64,000 bases of DNA, from NCBI RefSeq assembly GCF_002843175.1, contig NZ_PJEO01000027.1, positions 1-64,000 of the forward strand, written 5' to 3'. This document shows, one piece after another, positions 15,988-24,729 of the stretch; the first letter of the stretch is position 1, and every line of letters starts with the position of its first letter. A program made the position numbers and the translations under genes. Below the pieces are notes generated by a model that worked only from the letters and a program-made list of their open reading frames with translations, did not search any database and was not told the origin of the DNA. Origin of the DNA: Confluentibacter flavum (GTDB taxonomy: Bacteria; Bacteroidota; Bacteroidia; Flavobacteriales; Flavobacteriaceae).

Positions 15988-17679
15988 ATGAAAAAACACA
16001 TAATATTTTTAATAATGTTTAGCTTATTCATTGCATCCTGTTCAGATGTTTTGGATGTGACACCTAAAAGTGTGCTAAGTGAAAATCAAATTAACACACC
16101 TGAAGATGCAGAGAAGTTTGTCATTGCTGCTTACTCCAAATTGGGTAACGACGAAATCAATCGTGCGTTTAGTTTATGGCAATACGGAGATATAAGATCT
16201 GATGATGCCTATAAAGGTGGTCGCGACCCAGGTGATGGTCAAGGATTCCACTTTATGGAAACTTTTACAAATGTAAGACCAGATATGTGGATGATAGACG
16301 GTATGTGGTTTCATCAGTATGTTGGAGTTAGAAGGGCTAACGAAGGGCTTCGAATCCTCGATAATTTCACTAAAGAGGAATTTCCTAATCTAGAAATGCG
16401 TAAGGCAGAATTACGTTTTATAAGAGCTCACTTTTATTTTGAATTAAAGAGATTATTTAATAGAATTCCATATATGGATGAGAATGTACCTGCTTCAGAA
16501 TATAAATTCATCACAAATGTAGAATTGACCAGTCAAGAATTATGGGAAAAAATTGCTGAAGATTTTGAATTTGCAGCTGCTAATTTGCCTCCAATTCAAG
16601 AACAAGTAGGTAGGGCAGATAAAATCGCTGCTTATGCATATCTTTCTAAAGTTAGAATGTACCAAGCTTATGAGCAAGATGAACAATATCAAGTTGTTAA
16701 TATCAATCAGGTGTTGTTGCAAAAGGCTGTAGATGCTGCCAATGAAGTACTTTCATCTAACCATCAACTAGAGCCAGATTTTGCTAATAATTTTTTAACT
16801 GGATCTTACGAAAATGGTCCTGAATCTATTTTTGCAGTTCAGTTTTCAACCAGCGACGGAACCACTAATGGACGTCTGAATTTTGGAGATATGCTAACTG
16901 TTCCTCAAGGATTGGGATGTTGTGATTTTAAGAAGCCTTCACAAAATTTAGCTAATGCTTATAGAACTAATAATCAAGGAGTTCCGGATTTAGATACTTT
17001 TAATTCTAGTAATGTAGATTTTAATACAGATACAGTAGATCCACGTTTAGATCACACAATTGCACGTCCTGGAAACCCTTGGAAATATGAAACAGATTTA
17101 ATATTTGAAGAAAGTTGGAGTAGAACTCCAGAGATTTATGGATTTTATAATTCTTTAAAAGAGAATGTTCAATCGGGATATTACCAGAATGTAGACCCCT
17201 TTTACGGTAATTCAAAGACGAGAATTATCCTTAGATATGCTGAAATTTTACTATTGAAAGCAGAAGCACTCGTAGAATTAAATAAAATAAATGAAGCGTT
17301 GCCTTTAATTAATGAATTGCGAAACAGAGCTTCACAAAGCACACAAAGATTGGTGAACTCAAATGGAAATTCATTGGCTAATTATTATGTAGCGCCCTAT
17401 GAACCCGGAATTAATATTAATTGGAATCAAGTAAATGCACGTAAAGCAGTCCGTTATGAAAGAAGAATAGAACTGGCATTAGAGGGAGAACGATTTTTTG
17501 ACCTTGTAAGATGGGGTACAGCCAAAGAAGAATTGAATGCTTATTTTACTGTAGAGCAATCAAGGAGAGGCTTTCTTCAAGGTGCTTCTTTTCAAGAAGG
17601 AAAACATGAATACTTACCAATTCCACAAAATCAGATTTTTTGGAGTGAGGATAGGTATGTTCAAAACCGAAATTACTAA
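15988..17679 (+). CDS. SusD-family glycan-binding lipoprotein (PUL A)
   Basis: A 563-residue RagB/SusD family protein, the surface lid of the SusC pore. It has a lipoprotein signal (FSLFIASCSDVLD, Cys18), an N-terminal SusD-like domain (about 30-240) with TPR-like helices, and the usual C-terminal part with RYAEILLLKAEALVEL, YERRIELALEGERFFDLVRWG and EYLPIPQNQI. Located 16 bases after its SusC partner and 2 bases before the next GH32 gene. It aligns well with the PUL B SusD (58990-60714), including GCC(D/G) and the ARTP..YG.Y region, so both probably bind the same class of fructan. Confidence 0.94.
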   Translation: MKKHIIFLIMFSLFIASCSDVLDVTPKSVLSENQINTPEDAEKFVIAAYSKLGNDEINRAFSLWQYGDIRSDDAYKGGRDPGDGQGFHFMETFTNVRPDMWMIDGMWFHQYVGVRRANEGLRILDNFTKEEFPNLEMRKAELRFIRAHFYFELKRLFNRIPYMDENVPASEYKFITNVELTSQELWEKIAEDFEFAAANLPPIQEQVGRADKIAAYAYLSKVRMYQAYEQDEQYQVVNINQVLLQKAVDAANEVLSSNHQLEPDFANNFLTGSYENGPESIFAVQFSTSDGTTNGRLNFGDMLTVPQGLGCCDFKKPSQNLANAYRTNNQGVPDLDTFNSSNVDFNTDTVDPRLDHTIARPGNPWKYETDLIFEESWSRTPEIYGFYNSLKENVQSGYYQNVDPFYGNSKTRIILRYAEILLLKAEALVELNKINEALPLINELRNRASQSTQRLVNSNGNSLANYYVAPYEPGININWNQVNARKAVRYERRIELALEGERFFDLVRWGTAKEELNAYFTVEQSRRGFLQGASFQEGKHEYLPIPQNQIFWSEDRYVQNRNY

Positions 17680-17681
17680 AA

Positions 17682-19601
17682 ATGAAACAAATGTTCAGGA
17701 ATATTTCAATGTCATTGATTGCTTTTTTTATGCTTGGCTATAGTAATATAGCTTGGGGGCAGTATGATGAAATTTATCGACCTCAATACCATTTTAGCCC
17801 TTCCAAAGGCTGGATAGGAGATCCTGATGGATTGATCCACTATGATGGTCTTTATCATTTGTTTTGGTGGGGACATGCCGTTTCAAAAGACATGGTTTAC
17901 TGGGAAGAACTGGAATACCCAATGGTTGGAGACCCAGGCGATTTTAGTTATTTCTCTGGATCGGTTGTCGTAGATAAAAATAATGATGCAGAATTTGGTA
18001 AAAATAGTTTGCTGGCATTTTATACACGACATTTTCCGGGGGATAGTTTGCCTGAAACACAAGCTATTTCTGTAAGTAAGGATGGATTAAAGTTTGAATA
18101 TTACAAGAAAAATCCTGTATTAGATATTAATGAAATATTTTTTAGAGATCCCCAGGTTTTCTGGCATGAAAAGACGAAAAAGTGGGTTATGGCAGTGTCA
18201 CTACCTAATAAGCAGATTGTTCAATTTTATGGTTCAAAAAATTTAAAAGACTGGAGTTTTTTAAGTAATTTTCAAGGACATGGTGTTCAAAATTCTTTTT
18301 GGGAATGTCCAGATATTTTTGAGGTACCTGTACTGGGTAAAAAAGATGAAACGCATTGGGTATTATTTATTGGTAGAGGACCGAATAGGGTTCAATATTT
18401 TGTAGGAGATTTTGATGGTTCAAAATTCACACCACACAGCAATATAGTAAGTTATCTGGATAAAGGTGAGGGAATGAATGCCGAAGTATTTGAAGACTTT
18501 GAAGACATAATAACTCCAAAAACTAGGTCAGGGTTTCTAGGAAATATGTATTTAGATTCAAAAAACCAAAAGGATAAAAATATTATTTGGGAATCTAAAC
18601 CTTTTATAATAACCAAGCCTGCCATTAATTTCCTTATTAGCGGAAGTGATAGTATTGATAAACAATCTATTCAATTGATCAAAGATAACGAGGTATTAAA
18701 GGAAGCAGTAGGTAAAGGAGATTCTATATTTAGATGGAAAGGATGGGATGTTACAAAGTGGTTAGGTGCCCAGGTTCGAATTAGAATGGTGAACAAAGAA
18801 TCTAGTAATTCAATAGATATAGCTTTAGATCATATTCAATTTTCAGATGAGTTGCAGAACACCAATCTAGAACACGGATTGTGGTTAGATTATGGGAACG
18901 ATTTTTATGCAGCTAGAACTTGGCGCGATTACGATGGAAAAAGTAATAGAAAAGTTATGCTAGGATGGTTAGGAAATTGGGAGTATTCTAGGACTGTGCC
19001 AACTACATGGGGTAAGGGCTTTGAATCTATTCCTAGGGAAATTATGCTGAAAGAAAGTAATGAAGGATTTCGTCTTATTCAAAACCCCATTGACGAGCTG
19101 AAAAAATTGAGAGGTAATTCATTTGAATTGGATATAACCACCATTGATGGGATTTTGGATTTCCCAAAAATTTCCGAATTTCAGAATACATATGAAATGC
19201 ATGCAAGTTTCAAATTTGATGGTAATGCCAAATTGGAGATCAAGCTTCAAAAGGGCCATGGTAGAAGCCTTATTTTATTGTACGATAGTAATACTAGCCT
19301 ATTTAAAATAGATCGAAACAATACAACGGATGCGTCTTCAGAAAAATTTCTTGAAAAATTCAAAAGCATTATGCAAGCTCCTGTAAATATGGACAATGGG
19401 ATATTAAACCTTAAAGTATTTGTAGATCGCTCTTCTGTTGAAATATTTACTCAAGATGGCGAGAAAGTATTTAGTGTATTGACTTTTCCTGGGCAAGATC
19501 AAACCGAAGTAAGTATGACTTCTGAAGGAGAAAAGGTTACAATAACAAAATTAAAAGTATGGAAACTCAATTCCATATGGGATAAAAATAGAAACAACTA
19601 A
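17682..19601 (+). CDS. GH32 enzyme with inserted beta-sandwich-like segment
   Basis: A 639-residue GH32 protein, about 100 residues longer than its relatives. A signal peptide (about 1-26, SNIAWGQ) suggests the periplasm. Catalytic motifs are present but divergent at the nucleophile: GWIGDPDG (Asp47) instead of WMNDPNG, then FRDPQVFW and FWECPDIF. The loop after LYHLFWWGHAVSKD is shortened by about 12 residues compared with HLFYQHYP..WGPMHWGHA. Between propeller blades 4 and 5 there is an extra segment of roughly residues 265-385 (from LDKGEGMNAEVFEDFEDIIT to IALDHIQFSDE), which ends in a pattern like a carbohydrate-binding beta-sandwich. The GH32C domain follows. The gene starts 2 bases after SusD. 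It should attack a fructan oligosaccharide, but linkage and endo/exo mode cannot be read from the sequence. Confidence 0.87.
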   Translation: MKQMFRNISMSLIAFFMLGYSNIAWGQYDEIYRPQYHFSPSKGWIGDPDGLIHYDGLYHLFWWGHAVSKDMVYWEELEYPMVGDPGDFSYFSGSVVVDKNNDAEFGKNSLLAFYTRHFPGDSLPETQAISVSKDGLKFEYYKKNPVLDINEIFFRDPQVFWHEKTKKWVMAVSLPNKQIVQFYGSKNLKDWSFLSNFQGHGVQNSFWECPDIFEVPVLGKKDETHWVLFIGRGPNRVQYFVGDFDGSKFTPHSNIVSYLDKGEGMNAEVFEDFEDIITPKTRSGFLGNMYLDSKNQKDKNIIWESKPFIITKPAINFLISGSDSIDKQSIQLIKDNEVLKEAVGKGDSIFRWKGWDVTKWLGAQVRIRMVNKESSNSIDIALDHIQFSDELQNTNLEHGLWLDYGNDFYAARTWRDYDGKSNRKVMLGWLGNWEYSRTVPTTWGKGFESIPREIMLKESNEGFRLIQNPIDELKKLRGNSFELDITTIDGILDFPKISEFQNTYEMHASFKFDGNAKLEIKLQKGHGRSLILLYDSNTSLFKIDRNNTTDASSEKFLEKFKSIMQAPVNMDNGILNLKVFVDRSSVEIFTQDGEKVFSVLTFPGQDQTEVSMTSEGEKVTITKLKVWKLNSIWDKNRNN

Positions 19602-19612
19602 AACTAATTATT

Positions 19613-21001
19613 ATGAAAAGCATAAAAACTACCTCGAATAGAATTTTTTATGGAATTATATTTTTTATTTCATTATGTATTACTGCTTGTGACAATGAAC
19701 ATGAAAGTAGTGATTTTAATATGAATGCGCCAGTACAGATTAATATGTTTAATATAAATGGTTCTACAGGAACTATTGATCAAAAATCTGGAAAAATTAA
19801 CTTTCAACTGCCATATGGGACTTCGCTGGTAGGCATTGTTCCAGAGATTGATATTCCAAATGGAGCTAAGATAACACCTGGATTGGGTGAATCTATAAAT
19901 CTAACACAAGAGGTTAAATATGTAGTTATAAATGGTAATGTATATAAAGATTATACTTTGGTTGCCAAACTCAACAAGCCAATAACAAGCTTTAAGATAA
20001 ATGGATTGTCTGCCAATATTAACCATAATTCAAAAATGATTTCTCTGATTTTACCTGAGGGGACAGATTTAACATCCCTTCAACCAGAAATTGAATTGAC
20101 TGAAGGCGTATCTATTTCCCCGCAGGCTAGCAGCAATATTGATTTTACAAACCCTGTAGCATTTACAGTAAGTGCCGGTAATTTAACTGAAGTTTATACT
20201 GCTACAATTACTAAACCTGTTGATGGGCCTATAATTGCTTTTTTAGGAACATCTGAAACCTTACAAGGCATATCAAATCTTGACGAAATCACTGCATCTT
20301 CCTGGTTGTTCGAAAACTATCCAGGGGCTCAATATTTATCTTTTACAGATATAGCAAATGGTGTTTCTTTAAACCATATAGATGTTATTTGGTGGCATTA
20401 CGATGAGGCAATAAGTCTTCCAGCAATTGCCCTAGATGCAAGTGTAAAAAGTGCTTTGCAAACTTATCAGTCAAATGGGGGTAATCTATTACTAACAACG
20501 TTTGCTTCACAATATGTCGAAGCTTTAAATATAGTTCCAACAGGAAAAGGACCAAATAATGTATTTGGTGATTTCTTGCCTAACGGTTTTATAGATGGTA
20601 ATGATTGGGGTATGTCATTTGTTGGTCATGAAAATCATCCTGTTTTCTTAGGGTTAGAAACGTTTGCTTCAGGAAAAGCCAATTTGCTTGAAAAAGGGAC
20701 ATTTAGGTTAAACCACACCGCTTGGTGGTTCTTGCCTGAGTGGGGTGGTTATGCTAACGGTCAAGGATGGAGAGACCAAACTGGAGGAAATAACCTAGCA
20801 AGTGAAGCTTGGGACGACTCACTTAATGGACGTGTTACCATAGCGGAATTCCCTGGTGGGGCTTCAGATATACATACAGTCATAATATCTATGGGAGCCT
20901 ACGATTGGTACAATGAAAATGACACGAACGGTAACAATGGTTATTTAGATAACATAAAAATACTGACGAACAATAGTTTAAACTATTTGGTAGAAAATTA
21001 A
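19613..21001 (+). CDS. Surface glycan-binding lipoprotein candidate (DUF5018-like repeats plus DUF4960-like domain)
   Basis: A 462-residue lipoprotein (Cys26 in ISLCITACDNEHE). Residues about 40-115 and 120-200 are two similar beta-rich repeats (ITSFKINGLSANINHNSKMI; LPEGTDLTSLQPEIELTEG), like the DUF5018/Ig-like modules of surface glycan-binding proteins. Residues about 210-460 form a second domain (PIIAFLGTSETLQGI, DVIWWHYDE, GGNLLLTTFASQYVEAL, HTAWWFLPEWGG) that matches my recollection of DUF4960, found in the levan-binding protein BT1761. There are no hydrolase motifs. Position between two GH32 genes (11 and 11 base gaps) and after SusCD fits a levan-binding role. Family assignment is from memory of motifs, not from a search. 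Confidence 0.72.
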   Translation: MKSIKTTSNRIFYGIIFFISLCITACDNEHESSDFNMNAPVQINMFNINGSTGTIDQKSGKINFQLPYGTSLVGIVPEIDIPNGAKITPGLGESINLTQEVKYVVINGNVYKDYTLVAKLNKPITSFKINGLSANINHNSKMISLILPEGTDLTSLQPEIELTEGVSISPQASSNIDFTNPVAFTVSAGNLTEVYTATITKPVDGPIIAFLGTSETLQGISNLDEITASSWLFENYPGAQYLSFTDIANGVSLNHIDVIWWHYDEAISLPAIALDASVKSALQTYQSNGGNLLLTTFASQYVEALNIVPTGKGPNNVFGDFLPNGFIDGNDWGMSFVGHENHPVFLGLETFASGKANLLEKGTFRLNHTAWWFLPEWGGYANGQGWRDQTGGNNLASEAWDDSLNGRVTIAEFPGGASDIHTVIISMGAYDWYNENDTNGNNGYLDNIKILTNNSLNYLVEN

Positions 21002-21012
21002 ACCTTAAGAAT

Positions 21013-22572
21013 ATGGATTTAAAGCAAAAATTAATAATAGGATTGTTGTTCTGTGTTGTTCTGTCATGCTCAAATGATGACGATACATTTATTCAACCTC
21101 CTGTAAACACAACTATCCAAACCAATATTTATCCCAAACCCCCATCAGGTTGGTTTGGAGAAACGAACACATATAGCACTACAGGGTGGGTTGGTGATGT
21201 TATGCCTTATTTTGATAATGATAAGTTTTATCTATACTTTTTGCATGATGCATTATCAAAGCCAGAAGGCAAGGGTTTTCATGATATTCATAGTTTTCAA
21301 ACATCAAACTTTACGGAATTTGATTATGAGGGTAGAATGATTCCTTATGGTGAAACCTATGAACCTGATTTTGGTGTAGGAACTGGCTCTGTTATTAAAG
21401 TTGGAAACACCTATTATTTCTATTATACGGGTCATAATGGCATTCCTTTATTTTTGCAAAGTAATCCAAGGGAAAGTGTTTTATGTGCAACAAGTTCAGA
21501 CCTTAAAAATTGGACCAAGGTGGATGATTTCAAATTAACCGCGCCAATGGGATACTTAGGATATGATTTTAGAGATCCCCATGTGTTTTATAACGAAGAA
21601 GACGGTAAATACTGGATGCTTATGTCTACACAAACAGAACCAGGCAGAAAAGCTGTTGTGTTGCTTTTTACAACAGATAATCCAGCTACTAATAATTGGA
21701 CGGTTCAATCTCCTGTTTATACTACAACGGCTCAAGAAAATTACCTTATGATGGAGTGTGCAGATATGTTTAAAATGGGGTCGTATTGGTATTTAATTTT
21801 TTCGGAGAATTGGAGTGATTATAAGGGAACACGCTACCGTATGGCGACATCGCCAAATGGTCCTTGGATAACGCCTGAAGTTGATCGATTTGATGGGGAA
21901 TATCTATATGCTGCTAAAACAGCTTCAAATGGCAATACGCGTTTTTTGTTTGGATGGACGGCAAGAAAAGTTCCTGAAACCAATACGGGTAATAAAGAAT
22001 GGGCAGGTAATATGGTAATACACCAACTTGTTCAAAATGCCAATGGGACTTTAAGTGTAAAACAACCTGAGTCTGTCAGCTCTCTTTTCAATAATAGTAT
22101 CACAATAGAGGAGGAGAGTTCTGTTGGAAATGTAACAAAAAGTAATAATGCATTAACACTAGATGGTTTAACTAGTAAAGCCATGGTTACTTATGCTAAA
22201 TTAAATAAATCAAGTCAAATAACCTTCACATTTTCAATGCAATCTAAGGGGGATTCAGGGCTACTTTTAAATTACGTTTCAGAAACTAATACGTCGTTTA
22301 AAATAGCTTTTGAGCCTGATAACAAAAGAATAGCAGCCTATAATGTAATTGAAGGAAATGATCAATATGTAAATCAAATCCCTTTTCAATTTGTTGAGGG
22401 AGAAGAATATCATTTAAATATAATTACAAATGAAGATATGTGCGTAGTATATATAAACGATCAATTAGCTTTTAGCAATAGATTATATGGTACTATAGGG
22501 AAAAAATGGGGTATTTATGCCAACACTGGGAAAGTTGTTTTTTCAAATATTACTTTGAAAAGCATTAATTAA
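21013..22572 (+). CDS. Surface GH32-family lipoprotein (DUF4975 type), probable endo-levanase
   Basis: A 519-residue divergent GH32. The lipoprotein signal ends at Cys19 (CVVLSCSNDDDTF), and the NDDD run right after Cys resembles the acidic export signal of flavobacterial surface lipoproteins, so it probably faces outside. Catalytic positions are present in unusual wording: GWVGDVMPYF (Asp62), YDFRDPHVFY and MECADMF (Glu). The C-terminal about 170 residues form a jelly-roll domain ending in GKVVFSNITLKSI. The N-terminal wording and C-terminal domain resemble the subgroup with a DUF4975 annotation that includes the surface endo-levanase BT1760. It is the last gene of the tight PUL A operon. 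Endo activity on levan is inference by position and surface signal. Confidence 0.75.
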   Translation: MDLKQKLIIGLLFCVVLSCSNDDDTFIQPPVNTTIQTNIYPKPPSGWFGETNTYSTTGWVGDVMPYFDNDKFYLYFLHDALSKPEGKGFHDIHSFQTSNFTEFDYEGRMIPYGETYEPDFGVGTGSVIKVGNTYYFYYTGHNGIPLFLQSNPRESVLCATSSDLKNWTKVDDFKLTAPMGYLGYDFRDPHVFYNEEDGKYWMLMSTQTEPGRKAVVLLFTTDNPATNNWTVQSPVYTTTAQENYLMMECADMFKMGSYWYLIFSENWSDYKGTRYRMATSPNGPWITPEVDRFDGEYLYAAKTASNGNTRFLFGWTARKVPETNTGNKEWAGNMVIHQLVQNANGTLSVKQPESVSSLFNNSITIEEESSVGNVTKSNNALTLDGLTSKAMVTYAKLNKSSQITFTFSMQSKGDSGLLLNYVSETNTSFKIAFEPDNKRIAAYNVIEGNDQYVNQIPFQFVEGEEYHLNIITNEDMCVVYINDQLAFSNRLYGTIGKKWGIYANTGKVVFSNITLKSIN

Positions 22573-22679
22573 TCAAAACACTGTAGAATGAATAATTTTA
22601 ATAATAGAATACTATTTTTTTTAATAGCAAAATAAAAATAAATGTATTTGAGTTAGTATTTTAGTTTAGTTGAAGTACT

Positions 22680-22720
22680 CCCAGAGTAAATCTAAGATAA
22701 TGATTTGCTCTGGGATTTTT
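22680..22720 (+). terminator. Terminator-like hairpin immediately upstream of fructokinase
   Basis: A 13-base stem, 22680-22692 with 22702-22714 (CCCAGAGTAAATC / GATTTGCTCTGGG, one G-U pair), a 9-base loop and ATTTTT at 22715-22720. It would end the PUL A transcript, but it lies only 13 bases before the fructokinase ATG. Confidence 0.75.
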
Positions 22721-22733
22721 AAAAAGAAATGAT

Positions 22734-23618
22734 ATGTCTAGAGTAGTGTGTTTTGGAGAAGTTCTATGGGATGTATTTCCAACCCATAAAAAAATAGGAG
22801 GAGCGCCTTTAAATGTTGCCAATAGATTGGAAGCATTAGGGAATAATGTTACAATGATTAGCGCTATAGGTCAAGGTAAAAGTGGCGCTGAATTGCTTCA
22901 ATATATTAAAGATGTAGGCATTGATACCAGTTGTATTCAAGTACATAATGAGTACAAAACAGGTAAAGTAAAAGTAATGCTGAACGAAAAAGGGTCAGCA
23001 TCTTACGATATTAAATACCCAAGGGCTTGGGACAAAATAAGGCTAACGGAAATAAACAAAGAGGTTGTTAAAAATTCAGATGCCTTTGTTTTTGGTAGTC
23101 TTGCAGCAAGGGATGATAGTTCTAGAAACACATTATATAAACTCATAGAACTTGCTAAGTATAAAATTTTCGATCTTAATTTAAGACCTCCTTATTATAC
23201 AAAGGATGTATTAACCCACTTAATGGATAAAGCCAATTTTATTAAATTTAATGACGATGAATTATATGAGGTCAGTAAATATTTAGATTCAAAATACCTT
23301 TCATTGGAGCAAAACATAAGATATATTGCCCAAAAGACCAATACCAAGCATATCTGTGTCACTAAAGGACATCATGGAGCAGTATTGATGTATGATGATA
23401 AATTTTATTATAACAGTGGGTATCTTATAAAAGTGATTGACACTGTTGGGGCCGGAGATTCATTTTTAGCATCACTAATTAGTAAATTGCTTAATAAAAA
23501 GAATCCACAAGAAGCTGTTGATTTTGCATGTGCGGTTGGGGCTTTAGTAGCTCAAAGTGAAGGTGCTAACCCTAAAATATCCAGAAAGGAAATAGAAGAC
23601 TTTATAAACCCATACTAA
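22734..23618 (+). CDS. PfkB-family fructokinase
   Basis: A 294-residue cytoplasmic sugar kinase of the PfkB/ribokinase family that should phosphorylate imported fructose. It has the N-terminal glycine motif (KIGGAPLNVANRLEALG), the substrate region (FDLNLRPPYY) and the C-terminal PfkB signature DTVGAGDSFLASLI with the catalytic Asp and anion hole. The short N terminus (CFGEVLWDVFP) is typical of bacterial fructokinases. It lies downstream of the levan operon in the same direction, as in other levan PULs. A terminator-like hairpin ends 13 bases before its ATG, so its expression needs readthrough or a promoter between 22573 and 22679. Confidence 0.9.
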   Translation: MSRVVCFGEVLWDVFPTHKKIGGAPLNVANRLEALGNNVTMISAIGQGKSGAELLQYIKDVGIDTSCIQVHNEYKTGKVKVMLNEKGSASYDIKYPRAWDKIRLTEINKEVVKNSDAFVFGSLAARDDSSRNTLYKLIELAKYKIFDLNLRPPYYTKDVLTHLMDKANFIKFNDDELYEVSKYLDSKYLSLEQNIRYIAQKTNTKHICVTKGHHGAVLMYDDKFYYNSGYLIKVIDTVGAGDSFLASLISKLLNKKNPQEAVDFACAVGALVAQSEGANPKISRKEIEDFINPY

Positions 23619-23708
23619 TTCTTTATCAATAATGAATTATTTTTTTTGAATTAGTTATTCTTTATAATTTAAATTTTAAAGCAAAAGTTTAGTTTGAGTA
23701 GAATACAA

Positions 23709-23741
23709 AGAGTTGGGGATTTTATGATAAATTCCAACTCT
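23709..23741 (+). terminator. Weak hairpin after fructokinase
   Basis: AGAGTTGG (23709-23716) pairs with CCAACTCT (23734-23741). The loop is long and the tail is CTTTCACTCACTTTTTT rather than a clean T run, so termination is only possible. Confidence 0.4.
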
Positions 23742-23906
23742 CTTTCACTCACTTTTTTATACAGATATGTAATGAGCCACAATAATCTTGAAACCATCTG
23801 AAATGTTTAATGGAGAAATTGGAGATTCATGAACTCTTTTGAAGAACAATTATTAACGAAGTTAATAATTGTATCTAACAAATAGAAAACAATAAGATTT
23901 AAACAG

Positions 23907-24269
23907 ATGAAAGCTTTTATTTTTTCAATAGTATTTATAGTTGCCTTAACGAATGTTAGTTTTGGTCAAGTTTTGGGTTCTGTTTCAGATTCTTTAACCC
24001 CTAAAAAAGAACTAAAAAAGATGATTATATATGGTAGTGATACATGTCATTATTGTCTTGATACAAAGGCTTATTTGAAAGAAAGAAAAATAGATTTCAT
24101 TTATTATGATGTTGATGTAAATCTTTTGAAGCAAAGAGAAATACTGATGAAATTGAAGAAAGCAGGTATGCCAGTAGATAATTTATCACTTCCTATTATA
24201 GATAAGAATGGTAAACTTTTTATTAATACCGGAAATTTTAATGCCTTTCTTAAACGATTAATATATTAA
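23907..24269 (+). CDS. Exported glutaredoxin-like protein (CHYC motif)
   Basis: A 120-residue protein with a signal peptide (1-20, ALTNVSFGQ) followed by a thioredoxin-fold domain. The redox motif is C47-H-Y-C50 in YGSDTCHYC, followed by LKERKIDFIYYDVD, a cis-Pro region (NLSLPIIDKNGK) and a short C-terminal helix. This is the glutaredoxin layout, but the signal peptide places it outside the cytoplasm. It may act in periplasmic thiol reduction. No partner is visible. The following ORF starts 14 bases later but is a gene stump, so this gene sits on the edge of a deletion scar. Confidence 0.7.
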   Translation: MKAFIFSIVFIVALTNVSFGQVLGSVSDSLTPKKELKKMIIYGSDTCHYCLDTKAYLKERKIDFIYYDVDVNLLKQREILMKLKKAGMPVDNLSLPIIDKNGKLFINTGNFNAFLKRLIY

Positions 24270-24282
24270 AAAAATAAAAAAG

Positions 24283-24564
24283 ATGTTAAAAAAAACAAAT
24301 TTAAGTTTCTCGCAGATTTTTAATATGAATGTAGGGTTCTTAGGAATTCAGTTCAGTTTTGGTTTACCGCAAACAGCCGTTAATCCTGTTTTTTCATTTT
24401 TAGGAGCACATCATGAAGATTTACCTATATTAAATCTTGCAGGTCCTATTACTGATTTAATCATTCAACCTATAATATATACCACCCAAATATATGCTAA
24501 AATTATAGAGAAAAAAGCAAGTTATGATATGCAGATATTAAGAGATAAAGCTGCATACAAATAG
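24283..24564 (+). pseudogene. N-terminal stump of an MFS sugar transporter (SLC45/GPH-like)
   Basis: The first about 65 of 93 codons match the beginning of sugar transporters found in Bacteroidota saccharide loci: LSFSQIFNMNVGFLGIQFSF in helix 1 and DLPILNLAGPITDLIIQPI in helix 2. A full transporter has over 400 residues. Here the frame continues into an unrelated, hydrophilic tail (IYAKIIEKKASYDMQILRDK) and stops, so this is a truncation/fusion scar. The lost transporter was probably part of a saccharide-uptake operon. Confidence 0.65.
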
Positions 24565-24729
24565 CACAAAAATGCGCCAATTATAATTACTTTTATGATT
24601 TTAATAGGATTATTACAAACCCTTATATCTTTAAGAATTAACAAATTTTGATTAATGTTGAGCTATTTTATTAATAAAAGTTCGATTTACTAAAATGGGA
24701 TTTTCAAATTAATAGTTCAACTTTCATTG

